Position numbers and translations under genes: made by a program. From NCBI GenBank assembly GCA_032358255.1, contig JAULBX010030375.1, positions 1 through 64,000 of the forward strand: a DNA stretch of 64,000 nucleotides, in the 5' to 3' direction. The DNA is from Heterotrichella gracilis (lineage: Eukaryota; Sar; Xanthophyceae; Tribonematales; Xanthonemataceae). Of the stretch, positions 1 through 11,121 are shown one piece after another. The notes below the pieces were generated by a model. It was given only the letters and a program-made list of their open reading frames with translations. It searched no databases and had not been told where the DNA came from. Position 1 is the first letter of the stretch, and the number at the start of each line of letters is the position of its first letter.

Positions 1-3000
1 CAGCCCCCCCCGTCCCCCCGCCGCACCCCCCCCCCCCCCGCCCTCCACCACACCCCCCCCCCCTCCACCCCCACCCGACGGCACCCGCACCTCCTCTGAC
101 CGCCCGGGCCAGCCCCCCCGCAACAGCCCCCTCCGACGCTTCTTCAATGATCCTACAGCTCCCCCCCTCCCCCCGCAACTCCACTGAGCGGAAAGAATTG
201 CTGGATGCAGCACAGAGGCGCAGCGAGTTCCTGTCGTCGAGTACCAGCACGCCGCACGATGTACGTCTAGGGTTTAGGCTCGGAGCTTATGGTTTCTACA
301 ATTCAGGGATCAGGGCGCTGGATGCCGCACACTTTGCGGCCAAGGTTGTAGGGTCTCTATTGTCCAGTATCAGCCGCGCCCACAGAGTAGGTTATTACCG
401 CCCAGCAAAAGGAGGTTCTGCATTGTCACTGCCACCTATGTATGTTGTTGAAATTGTCATTTGGACCTAAGAGAAGCATGAGCCATTTTATTTCACCGTG
501 TGAAAACCAACCCAACACCATGAAGCTTTAAAGGTATTTATTTATAAACCTTGAAACCCTCCAGGCTGCGTGGGAGCCCGGCGGCCGCGACTGGACCAAC
601 CAGATCGAGAAGGACCTGCACCGCACCTTCCCCAACCACCCGCTCATGGACAGAAGCGCGCGCAATGCAATGCGGCGGGTGCTGGCGGCATACTCCATGC
701 ACAACCCTTATGTAGGGTACTGCCAGGTGCGCGCACAACCCTTAATCAGGGTTGTACTGGGGTTTGGATGCAACCCTAACGTGGGGTATTTTTCCATGCG
801 CACCACAATGCAGGGAGTGCCAGGGGCGTACTTCAAGCGCAACCCTTGATTAAGTACTGCCAGATGAACTTCAGTACACATGCACCTATTTTAACCCCTT
901 CAGGGCCTTCCCAAGGCATGAACTTCATCGTGGGCGTACTCCATGCGCAGCCCGGCCCTTGACTATAGTACACACACACACACACCCTTGTTATGCTCCT
1001 CTTCCATGTTCCCAGGGCATGAACTTCATTGTGGGCGTGCTCCTGTTCCTGCTTGAGGAGGAGGACAGCTTTTACGCACTGTGCACAATAGTGGAGGAGC
1101 TGCTGCCGGGCTACTTCTCAGTGGCAATGGTCAACCCACAGGTGGGTGGCGGGGGTGGGGTGAATATGGGGATGGGGGTGGGGATGTACTTGTGCATGCA
1201 GAAGAGTCTGCTCACAAGCAGTTGCTGTGGTTTACTCCTGCGCCGCTACATTGGCACCAGCGGGTTCTGCAGCCTTGCCACCCCTACCCCTCATCAACCG
1301 CAGTGTGTCACGCCACTCACACAGTGTGCCCCATCCCATTCACCCATCCCTCGCCTCCACACATCGTTACCAACACACCCACACATCGATGGCGGTGTGG
1401 CCGGCCACTCTGCCCACCAATGGTTTCAACCTCCCACCCCACAGATTGACGGCAGCGTGTTCCGGCACCTAGTGCGCACACACTTCCCCCGCCTGTCAGC
1501 CCACCTGGACTCCCTGGGCTGCGACATATCGGGCATAACCACCCAGTGGTTCCTGTGCTGCTTTGTGAACAGCCTGCCCCTGGAGAGCTGCCTGCGCGTG
1601 TGGGATTTGTTGTTTTATGAGTGCTCCATTGGGGTGCTGTTCCGCGTGGCGCTGGCAATGGTGGACATGAACTCACAGGTAGGCGGATTGGAGGGTTTTC
1701 TTGGTAGCCTGGGTAGGGTTCTGTGAGGGAACTAGGTTTTGTGGTAGGGTTTCTGGTGACACGCCATGTGTGAGGAGCTTGCTGTTGTACAAGTGCTGGA
1801 TCGGGGATGGGATGGAGGGTGCACCTGCAGCACAGTAGGGTTCCTTGTGGCTATTAGGGTTTGCCTCTGGTGTGCAGCTTAAGCTGTGAAGTAAAGGTCT
1901 TTGCATGTGAAAACGGCTGGTCGCTGATTGCTCCATGACGGGTAGTACCAAATGGTGCACGTGCTCCCACCACCCCCGCAAGCCCTGGTTACCATGACTT
2001 ACTCCAATTGCAATTTCACGGTCCTCCATGCCATTATGTATCCCCCCAACAATTACCCCATCCCCGCAGGCCCTGCTCACCATGACCGACTCCATCGATG
2101 CCTTCACAGTCCTCCAGGCCATGGCGCCCCGCTCCTTTGATGCCTGGCACCTCATACACCTGTCATGCCTGGCGTATGCGCCTGTGGACCAGGAATGCGT
2201 GCACACCATACGGGAGCAGTACCGAACCGCGGCCCTGTCGTCGTTCCAGGTAAGGCCAGCTAGTTTTGTTGCAGGCTGCGATGAATGCCTGTAAATAATA
2301 TTATTATGATTACCGTTATTATTACTTGCAATTCCGGACAGCGGCCCTGTCATCGTTCTAGGTGCGGCCAGCTGGTTTTTGTGACAGGCAGTGATGAATA
2401 ATTGTAGTTGTCGTTATAGTTATGATTACGATTGGTATTACTTGCAATTCCGTGGCCAGCTAATTTGTTACTCGCTGCAATTGAAGTAGGGAATGCGGCT
2501 CAATAACGCTTACGGATGACAACGGAAAAGCGGGTGGGGAAGGGTTATTGGTACGAGGGTGCGGGTGGGACAGCGCGGGTGGAAGCCTCGCATACCATAC
2601 AGGACATGATGATATATACAGTATAATGTGCTACCAACATTGCAACATTTTTTATGGGAACCCTTTGTTGGAGTTTGAAGTAGGGATTTGGGTTTTGTAA
2701 ATTTCAGTGCTGCTTACCCATGCGCAGGCGATGATGGTTGGCGTGGGCGAGGGGGAGTCGGACGACGAGGACGATGAGGGGAGGTCACCAAGCCGCATGA
2801 GGGGGGGGATCGCAGGGCCTGCGTCTGCGTCACCCAAGGGGGGTAACATCACTGCGCAAGGGGATGACAAGGTGCTCCTGCGGGCGCTGGCGCATGCCTC
2901 TGCACAGGACCTGGATGCACTGGTGAACAGCCCAGGAAAGGATCAAGCGGTGAGTGGAAACTTTAATAGAGTCAACAGGGAGGCCTTACCAACTACGGGC

Positions 3001-6000
3001 ATTCCAACAGTATAGCCAAATTAGCAGAACTGGGCAACCTGACGGGGTAACATAGGGCGCATGATTCTAGAGGGGTGTGCGTTGCGCCGTTGGATACGTG
3101 TGGAAACTTCTGTGTGGATGCTGGCGCAAGCACTGGTGCGCGCTTCTGCACAGGATCTTGTGAGCAGCCCAAGGTGGCAAGTGGAGACCCTGATGGGGTT
3201 TGGGGTGTTTTGGCTGCAGTGTGATGATCAAGGCGATTACAAACAAGGATGACAGAATGGACAAGTATTCACTGTGCCTCTAGCCAACCATAGGCAGCAC
3301 GCATTGCTGCATTGAAGGTGATGTCAAATCCCTGTGTTCTGCAGGGGACGTCCCAGGGCACATCCCCGCATGCGGCGGCTCGGCCCCGGCCCAGGGGAAG
3401 CGCGTCATGGCGCACCTCTCGGGCTTCACCCACCCACCAATCAGAGGACAACTCACCAGGAGGGGCAGGTACGGACCTTAATGCATGGTGCTGACCCACC
3501 AGCTTTACCGCTCTGATGACTTGGCGATACCCTGCTAGGGTTTTCCACCCTGGTGGCATGTTCCCTACACCCTGCTTTTCGACATGCTGGCTGCTGATAG
3601 GGCTCAGGTATCATCTCTCCATATACCCAGTTGACCAGCTGTTTCACCCATGGTGTATTCCATGCTGCAGCCCTGCTGTTACAGCACACTGTTGAAGCGG
3701 CGCTTCACCAGGGTTTCGCAGTGCCGACTGTATGGGGTTCAGGGTGCAGCAAATGAACCCTTGTAGTTTGGCATGCTGTTTTTCCACCCATGCTGATGTG
3801 GCGCCGCAGGTCCCCGGGACTCAAATGCCCGCTCCCCTTCCGAGGATGGCAGCCCGGTGACGGCAGGGGGGCGGGGGCGGGGGGCAGGGGAGGAGGCAGA
3901 CCTGGGGGGTTCACCACAGGTGCGGGGCCTGACTGTGCACGCCAGGGCGTTGCTTAGGGTTTTGTTCAAGGTTTTGCATAAGGGTACTGCATAAGGGTTT
4001 GTAGGGGAGAAGGGAGACCTGGGGGATTCCCGCAGGTACGGGGGCTTATTGTGCATCCCAAGGTGCTGCCTAGGGTGTTAAGGGTTCTTTGGGAGTGGAG
4101 GTGCACTTTCAATGCACACCAGGAGTGCGATAGCTGACTGTGCAGGCCTCATCATTTTTATCATCGTTCTCTCTCCACTAGTCAACTAGTAACTAATGAC
4201 AATACCGCAGGTCACCCCCGCCTCCTCCAAGCCCTTCCCCCGGCGGTCCCCTCCCTCCAAACTCCATGCAGCCGCTTTCCCCCTGGATGGATCGGACAGC
4301 GACCACGATGACCTCCCCTCCTTCTTGATACCCACAGTGCGCTCTCCCCTTGATGGGGCCCCCTTGGACCCTGCACGGGATGGGGGTGGGGCCGGGGACG
4401 GGGATGGGGACGGGGTGGCGGTTGTGAAAAAGGGGTCTGGGGCGAGTGGGCGGGGTAGCTCGGTATTTACTCAAAGCCAGCTGCTGCGCAAGAAAGGTGG
4501 GTACATAAAAATGGTGCACTTATCGTTTATACACTTGTGTGTATATTTGTGTATGTACAGTGTACACAGTGTGTACTCATAATCCAATGTAATGGAAAAT
4601 GTCATGTGGGGCTGGGAGGGGGGGAGGGGAAGGAGGGAGGGAGGCCTACCACCACCACCACCACCACCTCAGCTCCAAGCGCACATCACTCCCGCCCTTT
4701 GCCCACCCCCTCACCCTTACCGCCTCCAGGCCTTGGCACCCGGCAGGAGCTTGAGCAGGGTCTGGCTGAGCTGACCCAGGAGCTGCATGCCACTGTGGAG
4801 CAGGCTACCACTGCAGAGGGGGAGGCGGCACGACTGGAGAAACTGGTGGAGCAGGTGGGTGAGGGGAAGAGTGCGGGGTTGGTTTATAGTCAATTGCCCA
4901 CTCTAGAGCAACATAAGGGATGATGCATGCTACAAGGTTTGTTGGCAGCTACAGTGACAGTACAGACATTTCTAGCCGTCGTCGCCTCATGCCCTGTTTG
5001 GCAGTTACATGTAATTATTTAAAAGCATATAACCTTTCCATGGCGTTTACTTTTTGCAGGTGCGGGCCCGCCTCACCGAGGTCCAATCCCAGCTGGCCGA
5101 CAAGCAATCCCTGGTGACCGCCCTGACCCACAAGGTGCGCCAGGTCAGCGCTGATCTGGCGGAGCTGGACGGTGCGCTGGCCAGTCAGCAGGCGGTGGCG
5201 GAGGGGGTGGGTGCGGAGCGGGCGGCGGTGGAGCGCCAGCTGGCGGACAGGCAGGCGCAGGTGGCGGGGCTGCAGAGGAAGCTGGCGCAGGTGGGGTTGG
5301 GACTGGGGCAGGGGGTGGGGGTGGGGGGTGCCGTAAGGGGCAAGGGTATAATGGATAGGGGTATAGTTATTCTATTACCCTTGGTAGGGGGTGAGGGATG
5401 GGATGGCATGCAGTGATGGGCTGCTGCTGTTATGAACATGGAAGATTGGATTAGGATTATTGCATTTATTTAGCGCGGGTGCTACGCAGCTCATTGGCAC
5501 GCCTACACCCTCTCCTCCTGACTTGCAGGCCCTAACTTGCAAGGGCAAGCCATCCATTTGCCATTATTCATCTCATATAATGCAATCGCTTGGTGCTCGA
5601 TGATATCAAAAGCGTCATGGATAGAGGACCAACGTGTCGTACTCATGTCGTGAAGTGTCTTCTTTCTTGTGAGAGCCCAGCAATTGCATGCAACACTCCG
5701 ACCTCGTATATAACCTGCAGCCTTCATCCTGAATTGTCCACCCCATCCTGACCTGCAGGCCCTAACTTGCAAGGCCAAGCCATCCATCTCATACTATTCC
5801 CCTTTACTCATATAGTGCAGTCGTTGTGTGCTCGATGATATCAATGCAATCATGGATAGAGGACCAATGTATTGGTACTCATGTCGTGAAGTGTCTTCTT
5901 TCTTATGAGAGCCCAGCAATCGCATGCAACACTCCGACCCCCTGACTTTCCCCATCCCCGTATATAACCTGCAGCCCTCATCCTGTATTGCCCACCCCAT

Positions 6001-7041
6001 CCTGACTTGAAAGGGCAAGCCATGTATTCCCCATTAATCCATCATCTCATTTATTGCAGTCGTTTTGTGCTCAATGATATCAATGCAATCGTGAATAGAG
6101 GACCAACGTGTTTGGTACTCATGTCGTGAAATGTCTTCTTTCTTATGAGAGCCCAGCAATTGAATGCAACTCCCTGACTTCCCCCAACCCCGTTATTGAC
6201 CTACAGCCATCATTCTCAATTGCCCATCCCATCCTGAATTACGGGCCTCAATTGCAACGGCAAGCCATCTATTCCATTATTTCCCATCATTCATCATCCC
6301 ATTTATTGCTGTCGGTTTGTGCTCGATGATATCAATGCAATCATGGATAGAGGACCAACGTGTTTGGTACTCATGTCGTGAAGTGTCTTCTTTCTTATGA
6401 GAGCCCAGCAGTCGCACGCAACACTCCATGGCATGCCAGCAGCATCTGAACCTCACAATCCCTGGAGTCAACCCACCCATCCCAACCTGCACCCCTTGCC
6501 CCAACATGCACACAGCCCACCCAATCTGACAGTACCCCGCGCCCACCCTCACCTGCCCTCAGTTGCCACAAGGCCTGCACGCACAGCTTTTGCTCTCAGT
6601 GCCGCCCTTCCAGCCCTACGCGCTTGTACATGCACTGCAAAAGCTTTGCACACTGTGCGTGTGTTGTGTGCCTGCAGGGGCCTGACGCACGCCATACAGT
6701 ACACACACGCATATGCAACAACCCCTTGCATGCACCCACTTACCACCAACCCTGACCTGTACCCTTTGCAGGGCGACAGCTCCGGCCTGAGCTCCCTTTT
6801 CAAAAACCTGGCGCTGCCATCGTGGTCCCCAGCCACCAGCCCAACCCCCTCCGGCGCCCTCCCCTCACTATCGCAGCCCCCCTCCCTCGCCACCAGCCCG
6901 GCACCCTCCGGCACCCTCCCCTCGCTACTGCACCCCCCCTCCCCCTTGAGTATGGCGGGTGTCCCTGGCGGCGCATCAGGGGGGGAAGAGGAGGAGGAGG
7001 AAGAAGGGGAGGAGGAGGTGACCAGCCCAGGGGGACGATGA
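1..7041 (+). CDS. TBC-domain Rab GTPase-activating protein with coiled-coil tail (5' partial)
   Basis: Stimulates GTP hydrolysis by Rab GTPases in membrane traffic (family knowledge). Exons joined in phase: (open from 3)..260, 565-726, 1016-1141, 1445-1678, 2070-2249, 2728-2949, 3345-3468, 3810-3919, 4211-4496, 4730-4854, 5060-5290, 6772-7041; about 775 residues in the window. Exons 2-5 carry the TBC domain. The Arg-finger motif IEKDLHRTFP (IxxDxxR form) and the Gln-finger motif GYCQGMNF are both intact, as is the WFLCCFVNSLPLES segment, so GAP activity is expected. Exon 6 is acidic, exons 7-9 are Ser/Pro/Gly-rich and probably disordered, exons 10-11 are a coiled coil (LEQGLAELTQEL and following), and the last exon has Pro/Ser repeats and a Glu run. 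Upstream sequence stays open and Pro-rich to the window edge, so the start is not visible. The exon-phase agreement is direct; the Rab partner is unknown. Confidence 0.9.
697..966 (+). repeat. Decayed copies of the 3' edge of TBC exon 2
   Basis: The true exon-2 end (ACAACCCTTATGTAGGGTAC, then TGCCAG and donor GTGCGC) lies at 700-732. Related fragments follow at about 728-765, 767-800, 833-866 and 944-966. Each keeps parts of the pattern GCGCACAACCCTTA...GTACTG. They sit inside the intron and do not extend the reading frame. Confidence 0.6.
910..942 (+). repeat. Decayed upstream copy of TBC exon 3 start
   Basis: GGCATGAACTTCATCGTGGG at 915 repeats the first bases of true exon 3 at 1016 (GGCATGAACTTCATTGTGGG). 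The copy has CCAAG instead of CCCAG before it and diverges after about 28 bases, so it is an intronic pseudo-exon fragment. Confidence 0.8.
2231..2490 (+). repeat. Three tandem copies of TBC exon 5 end plus intron
   Basis: The segment starting in exon 5 (CGGCCCTGTCGTCGTTCCAG then GTAAGG) and running through TACTTGCAATTCCG is repeated once almost whole at 2342-2452 with a changed donor (GTTCTAG/GTGCGG). A short third piece follows at 2453-2487. The period is about 112 bp. The duplication clearly crosses the exon/intron border. Confidence 0.85.
3105..3175 (+). repeat. Decayed copy of TBC exon 6 end
   Basis: CTGGCGCAAGCACTGGTGCG followed by CTTCTGCACAGGATCTTGTG repeats the exon-6 segment at 2885-2940 (GCCTCTGCACAGGACCTGGA). 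It contains a short deletion and lies in the next intron. Confidence 0.7.
3888..4070 (+). repeat. Tandem copy of TBC exon 8 end
   Basis: The end of exon 8 and its donor (about 3888-3962) are repeated at about 3996-4070. The copy has GGAGACCTGGGGGATTCCCG then CAG/GTACGG. The period is 108 bp. The copy keeps a plausible donor but has no acceptor before it. Confidence 0.75.
5505..6430. repeat. Four-copy ~240-bp tandem repeat in the last TBC intron
   Basis: A unit containing GCTCGATGATATCAATGCAA, GGATAGAGGACCAACGTGT and TCATGTCGTGAAGTGTCTTC begins near 5573, 5810, 6049 and 6298 (spacing 237, 239 and 249 bp). Units also share ACTTGCAAGGCCAAGCCATC and TATATAACCTGCAGCC. It sits inside the 1.48-kb intron between 5290 and 6772. 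It resembles a small intronic satellite; I see no protein signal in either strand. Confidence 0.9.
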
Positions 7042-8655
7042 TGCAAGTATAATTGGTGCATCATGCCGCCCTGATCAGCCCTGAAGCGCCGCTGCATGTA
7101 CTGCTGAAGGGGCACGTGAGGGGCGGCAATGGAAAAGGGAAATGACGAGGAATGAATAGCAGCTGCTGTAACAATCGGCGAGGGGGAGGAATGGGGCTTG
7201 GAAACCATTTTTGTTGGGGTGGGACAGGGTTGGGTTTACCCTGTTAGGGTTCTTTCTCGGGTGGGCTGGTCTAGCAGGCGCTTATTTGCCATCATGAACA
7301 CGCTTTCGAGTAGGGAAATTTGGCACTGAAACATACTGACAATAAATGACATGGTACACAGCCTGCTTGGGTATGTTGAGCAGGAGGGGATGCGAGTGGG
7401 GGAGGGCTGGCACCTCACCCACAGCCCTACCATCCATGGTTTCTGCAGTACATTTGCGCCGCTGTGGCCACACTTGTACGACAATGAATGCAGTTCATTT
7501 GTACTGCGTGATATAATAGGTTTTGCAAGTCTAAGGTGAATATATCTATGTCATATATCGGTGCTCCAACTTGCACTTTGTACCGCATATTGGGTTGTGG
7601 GTGGCAAGGGGTGCACTGCGTGACTAACTACCAAAGTGACTCTGACCAATTGCCGGGTGTCCCATGGGGCCCCCATGGGACACACTCGTTGTGTTGCGCC
7701 CTTTTTTGTTTAAGCCTTGAGGAACACTGAGTGGGCACTATTAATACTGGGTAGCCTCACATACCCAGTGAGTGGGTAACTGTTTAACTTGTGACCTGGT
7801 CCCCACAAATTTGTGACCTGGTCCCCACATACTGATATGCTATTCTCGTGTTATTCCTCCTTGCGCGTCACCCTTTCGGGAACCGCTCCACACTACCGCG
7901 CAGACTGCTTCCCAGCTATCCTCACAAGCTTGAAAACAATTGTGAAATGGCTCAAGTCCCATTGCCGTGGCTTTTCGGGCTTATTATGAAACTCCAAGTT
8001 CAGTGTGCCTACGCAGTGCCATGCCAAGATGCCGCAAACTTTGCCAACCGGCTTTTAAAGCCACGCGAAACAGGCTGTGAGTGCATTCATCGGTGGAGTT
8101 GACATCGCGGTCAAAAGGAACAGGGCGAGCTTGCAAAATAGGTAGGCCCACCTAGGAAGCGAGTTGATCATCAGTGTGCATGTACAGGACTGTCAATTGG
8201 TTGATGGGAATGTTTAGTGGCACTATTGCCTATTGCCGGTCACCACGCAAGCAGCACAAAACAAAGTACGGCCGCTATGTTTCGTGCAACTCCTGCCCCC
8301 CTTGCTAATGCTTGCTTGTCCCGTCATCCGATAGCAGTGTGCCCACTTGGACCTGGGTTGAGGTTGCATGCAGTCAAGCTGTGTACACAGACTGTTTCAG
8401 AAGAACAGGGTTATAACGAAAGCCTTCCATTACATTGCTGTTTGAAGCTTGTTCCAAGGATTGCCTTGAACAACTAGCAAAGCAAGCGTGTAAAGGTGTT
8501 TCTTGGTGCGCTCATGCGCTGATCAGTGCAACATGCTCCTGGTATCTTCATTAGCGCTCAACATCCACAAAACTGCTCGTTTGGTTTTGAACGGACTCTC
8601 CCACCGCTCTGCAGGTGTCACCCATTAGCTCAACCTGAACCAGCCTTCAGGAGCC
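7042..8655. other. Gene-free interval between the TBC gene and the F-box array
   Basis: I see no recognisable gene. It holds the palindrome at 7657-7683, an 8-bp inverted repeat near 7757-7780 (ACTGGGTA/TACCCAGT), and a direct duplication of TTGTGACCTGGTCCCCACA at about 7790-7829. The first part is the TBC 3' UTR and the last part probably the promoter of the first F-box gene. Confidence 0.6.
7657..7683. repeat. Perfect 13-bp-arm palindrome
   Basis: GTGTCCCATGGGG, one central C, then CCCCATGGGACAC. The arms are perfectly complementary. No flanking target duplication is evident. Confidence 0.9.
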
Positions 8656-10037
8656 TTGGCCAGCAGCTGCAACCTAGCGATGCAAGCCAAGAAGCTTGAG
8701 GGTTGCCCCATGCACTCACTCCCAGATGAATTGCTGCACCGGGTTTTCTGGGCACTGCCAAACCTCACAGAGGAACTCGACAATGTGCAAGAACTCAAGC
8801 ACAAGGCACAGCTGCAACTGGTGTGCAAGCGCTGGCGCCAGGCCCTGTCAGGGCCAAGCGAGGCATGGAAGAGCATCTGCTGTCCGCCCCTCAGCAAGCC
8901 TGTCGTCGACTGGCTGTGCCCCAGGCTGGGAGCCACCAAGTTCATCGAATTCCAAAGTGGTGAGCCACAGGAGGTGCTTCTTTTGCTCAACAGCCTCAAC
9001 CCAGCTTGTCTCGCGTCGCTCAGTATCGTGGGTCCTTGCAATGCACACAGTGGGCCCAACGTTGGGCAGCTGCTTGAGGCCACCTTCCGCCTCACCTCCC
9101 TGACCTTCTTGGATTTGCGCCTGGATTGCACCCCAGAGCAGGTGGCGCCCTGCATGCCTGCCATGTCAGCACTGGTCAACCTGGAGGAGCTTGGCTTGGA
9201 TGTCAGCAGCCCAGCAGGGCCCAGCAGCCAGCACTGGTGGCCAGCGCCATGCCTTCCAAGTTTGGACACGGCATATGTGATGTTGAACGGGGCAGAGTTT
9301 GTCCCTATGTTCTTCCACCAGCCTGAGCTCACAAATTTGGATTTAAACGGCGACCGGGTAGGGGCCACACCAGTCAGCACCTCCTTGAGGCAGCTCACCC
9401 AGCTGGGAAATTGCTCATGGATAACTGTCGGCATCAGGACATACCGCCGTGCAGCTTCCCCACGTTGCTACACACCCTCCACATGAGCAACTGCCGTGAT
9501 GATTCCGTTGCTTTGGATGCCATGGCGCTCCTCCCAGAGCTGGTCCACCTGACATCGCTATCCATGGACCGCACTGGGGTACAACACTTCACCCCTGCCC
9601 TGGCCAGCCTCACAAACCTTCAGATTCTGCACGTTGGTGGCATGGCCGAGCTGCTGGTGCTGCCCATCATGCCCAGCCTCACTTTGCTGAAGGGATGGTT
9701 TGGGTGTGGTGTGCAGCTGCAGCTGCCAATCGACCCCAACCTGCGCATACTGCCGCATGAAGGTTGGCATGCCGCAACACATGGCGAAGGGGTGAGCATC
9801 AAGGGGCGGCATGGGGAGTACAGCATGGCTGTGGATGAGGATGACTGCGTTGTGGTGCAGACAGTGCAGCGCCTGCCCATGGATGCTCTACCAGATGCTG
9901 ACCGAGCACTGGAGGCAAGGGAGGAGCAGGAGCGGTATTGTGCGTGGCTGCGCACTGCCGCAGCATGGCAGGGGAGTCTAGATGAGTATGAGGACTGTGA
10001 CTCATCCTCTGAAGACGATGAACAAGAGGGCAACTGA
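8656..10037 (+). pseudogene. F-box/LRR gene 1 of tandem array, frame broken
   Basis: F-box proteins recruit substrates to SCF ubiquitin ligases, with LRRs as the usual binding surface (family knowledge). The N-terminus has an F-box (LPDELLHRVF...LVCKRWRQAL); degenerate leucine-rich repeats follow (FRLTSLTFLDLRL, LVHLTSLSMD, ALASLTNLQILHV), and the tail is acidic. Two lesions are visible by comparison with the siblings. The sibling start ATGGCAAGCAGC is TTGGCCAGCAGC here at 8656, so the first usable ATG is at 8680. One base is missing near 9405 (CTGGGAAATTGC), which moves the frame before the second LRR half and leaves a stop at 9484-9486. The second half is open from about 9406 to the stop at 10037. 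It is either a decaying gene or an assembly error. Confidence 0.7.
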
Positions 10038-11121
10038 CATTTCGCATCATGTTCATGTATGAGCCAGGAACCTGCATGGCATGAAGTCACTGCCGCAACA
10101 TCACGCGGCTGTCCTAGCACCATTTGTAAGTGTGTCATGCACACGCCGACGATTATCACTGACAATGACCTGACTTACCCAAGTTTACAAGCTGTGCAGT
10201 GAACCACGGAGTCATGTTCACTTGCACTGCATGTGCGCACTGAACAGTCTGCATCCTACAGGTATATGGAGACTATGCAGTGGGTCACGTTTTGGTGTTG
10301 TCTATGTGCAAGACTCGGTGACACATTCGTGGTAATGTCTTTATGCCATCCATTTGACACGATATTTTGCAACGCATTTTTATTTACAAGATGATTTTCA
10401 TGAAAACCTAGGTTGGGGTGCCTGTGACAAAACCGTTTCTGCAGAGTCAACAAGTATATGTAAATTGTATACGGAGTCAACAACTGGTTGGAAGTTTCAG
10501 TTGATCGTCATCCGACGTTGGTGGGCAACAGCGCGAGGTGGGTGGCATATGCATGCATGCATCTGCTGCAACGTTGCGTGCAAACGTATGCCGTGTTGGT
10601 GGGACTTGGAACCTTTAAGCCTCGTCCGTTATGCCTTTTTCTATCTTCTAGCAGTGTGAAGCAGCTGGCAAAGCCGCTTTGCTTGGCAATATGACCTTCA
10701 TATGCATGCATGTGCTGCTGTTAACTTGCTCGTCCCGAAGGCAGTGTGGTCCAGTTTGACAGGACGGTGTTGTCTTGGCAAAAATTTGCCATTTGCAAGC
10801 AATAGAGCTGCATGGATGGAGAGCCACTGGTGGAATTCCTGTCGGGTTTGAACGGTGCTCCGTGGCTAGTGGATGTTTGGTTGCACAACACCCATAGTTG
10901 GAGCTATTCTGGTGAAGATAAAAAGGCATCCTGCTAGCTGGGTAATGGGCGCTATATAAATTTACGTGTAGCAGACAGTACAGGGCAGTTGGATACATTT
11001 TTGGGTCTCACATGTGTCACTGTTGGGGCGCTTTTGTTACTGATTGGTTGGCTGCTCCCTGCAGGTTTTACACTACAAGTAGCAATTACATCAGCTAAGT
11101 CAGAAACAGCCTTTAGTAGCC
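10038..11121. other. Spacer 1 of the F-box array
   Basis: No gene seen. The segment 10515-10690 (GTGGGTGGCATATGCATGCA, ...GCAGTGTGAAGCAGCTGGCA) has diverged relatives in the later spacers at about 13140-13230 and 15780-15960. The duplicated unit is therefore gene plus spacer, about 2.5 kb. A CCTGCAGG-type motif shortly before each gene is also shared. Confidence 0.65.

Noticed and set aside
1317-1676. 119-codon minus-strand frame opposite TBC exon 4
   Set aside because: Antisense shadow of a strongly supported TBC-domain exon.
5505-6430. Tandem repeat considered as CRISPR-like
   Set aside because: Units are about 240 bp with no unique spacers between short repeats, in a eukaryotic intron.
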